Part shown: piece after piece, positions 13,023 through 13,262 of the stretch
Layout: the number at the start of each line of letters is the position of its first letter
Numbering within the stretch: position 1 is the stretch's first letter
Assembly: GCA_015657395.1 (NCBI GenBank)
Contig: JADLKI010000008.1
Coordinates: forward strand, 57,215-70,476
Direction: 5' to 3'
DNA: 13,262 nucleotides
DNA from: Spirochaetales bacterium
GTDB taxonomy: Bacteria > Spirochaetota > Spirochaetia > Treponematales > Rectinemataceae
Made by a program: the position numbers and the translations under genes
The notes under the pieces: generated by a model
Seen by the model: the letters and a program-made list of their open reading frames with translations, nothing else
The model's database searches: none
Told to the model about the DNA's origin: nothing

Positions 13023-13262
13023 ATGGTTAGGTTTGATTTCACTCTTATTGAGAAATACTTGAAAAAAGAGAATATTAATTCATATGATTATTGGGTATTT
13101 GATGAAATTTCCCGTGGTCAGCACTTGTTTGAATTACCTGAAAAACAAAATTATGAATTAATATTTGATATGTTTGAAAACACCAAAACTTTAGTTGAGA
13201 ATAATTTTATAATAAATAAAGAAATAGTAGAAAAATATATGGAAACATATGTAATGTTGAGC
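13023..13262 (+). CDS. Start of an unrecognised gene, 3'-truncated by window edge
   Basis: An open frame begins at ATG 13023 with a ribosome binding site (gagg, 13014-13017) and runs 80 codons to the end of the window without a stop. The visible protein is hydrophilic and rich in Glu, Lys, Asn and Tyr (FDFTLIEKYLKKENI, then YDYWVFDEISRGQHLFEL). It has no membrane segment and no motif that I can assign. An ATG at 13018 is out of frame and soon closed. The strongly AT-rich codon use matches hicAB, so it belongs to the same probably acquired block. Confidence 0.65.
   Translation, partial: MVRFDFTLIEKYLKKENINSYDYWVFDEISRGQHLFELPEKQNYELIFDMFENTKTLVENNFIINKEIVEKYMETYVMLS

Overview
The window is a mosaic of three blocks that differ visibly in base composition. 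No rRNA, tRNA, CRISPR array or transposase was seen. The organism is not identified with certainty. A FemA/FemB-type aminoacyltransferase, a YtrA-like GntR regulator with its ABC exporter, and strong GC richness in the central block would fit a spirochaete (Spirochaetota), but this is inference from gene content only.

Block 1 (1-6203, intermediate GC) is the most unusual part. A tightly packed plus-strand gene run (1-5269) encodes proteases of three unrelated classes. There are four CPBP-family intramembrane proteases: one cut by the window edge, two intact, and one interrupted by an in-frame TAG. There is a DUF3267-like membrane zincin with HEVCH, plus a near-identical copy that has lost 102 codons including that motif. 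There are two ClpP-fold proteins, the first without a recognisable catalytic triad and the second with Ser/His/Asp in place. A PH-domain-like membrane protein lies in the same run. Convergent to it is a two-gene minus-strand operon (6144-5350) with a second PH-like membrane protein and a small three-helix membrane protein, behind a good sigma-70-type promoter. The run looks like a membrane proteolysis island. Its substrate is unknown.

Block 2 (about 6280-12101, GC-rich) looks like ordinary chromosome of the host. It begins with a NatA/NatB-type ABC-2 exporter. The ATPase gene has lost its ATG (ACG at the expected place) and carries a +1 frameshift, while the permease is intact. A YtrA-type operon follows: ATPase, permease, GntR regulator and a 31-codon single-helix peptide, all overlapping, with a 26-bp perfect palindrome just upstream of the first gene as the likely operator. 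After a hairpin comes a FemAB-family gene.

Block 3 (about 12155-13262, AT-rich) carries a HicA/HicB toxin-antitoxin pair with a promoter and two 13-bp direct repeats upstream, then the start of an unrecognised gene that runs off the window. The composition change suggests horizontal acquisition.
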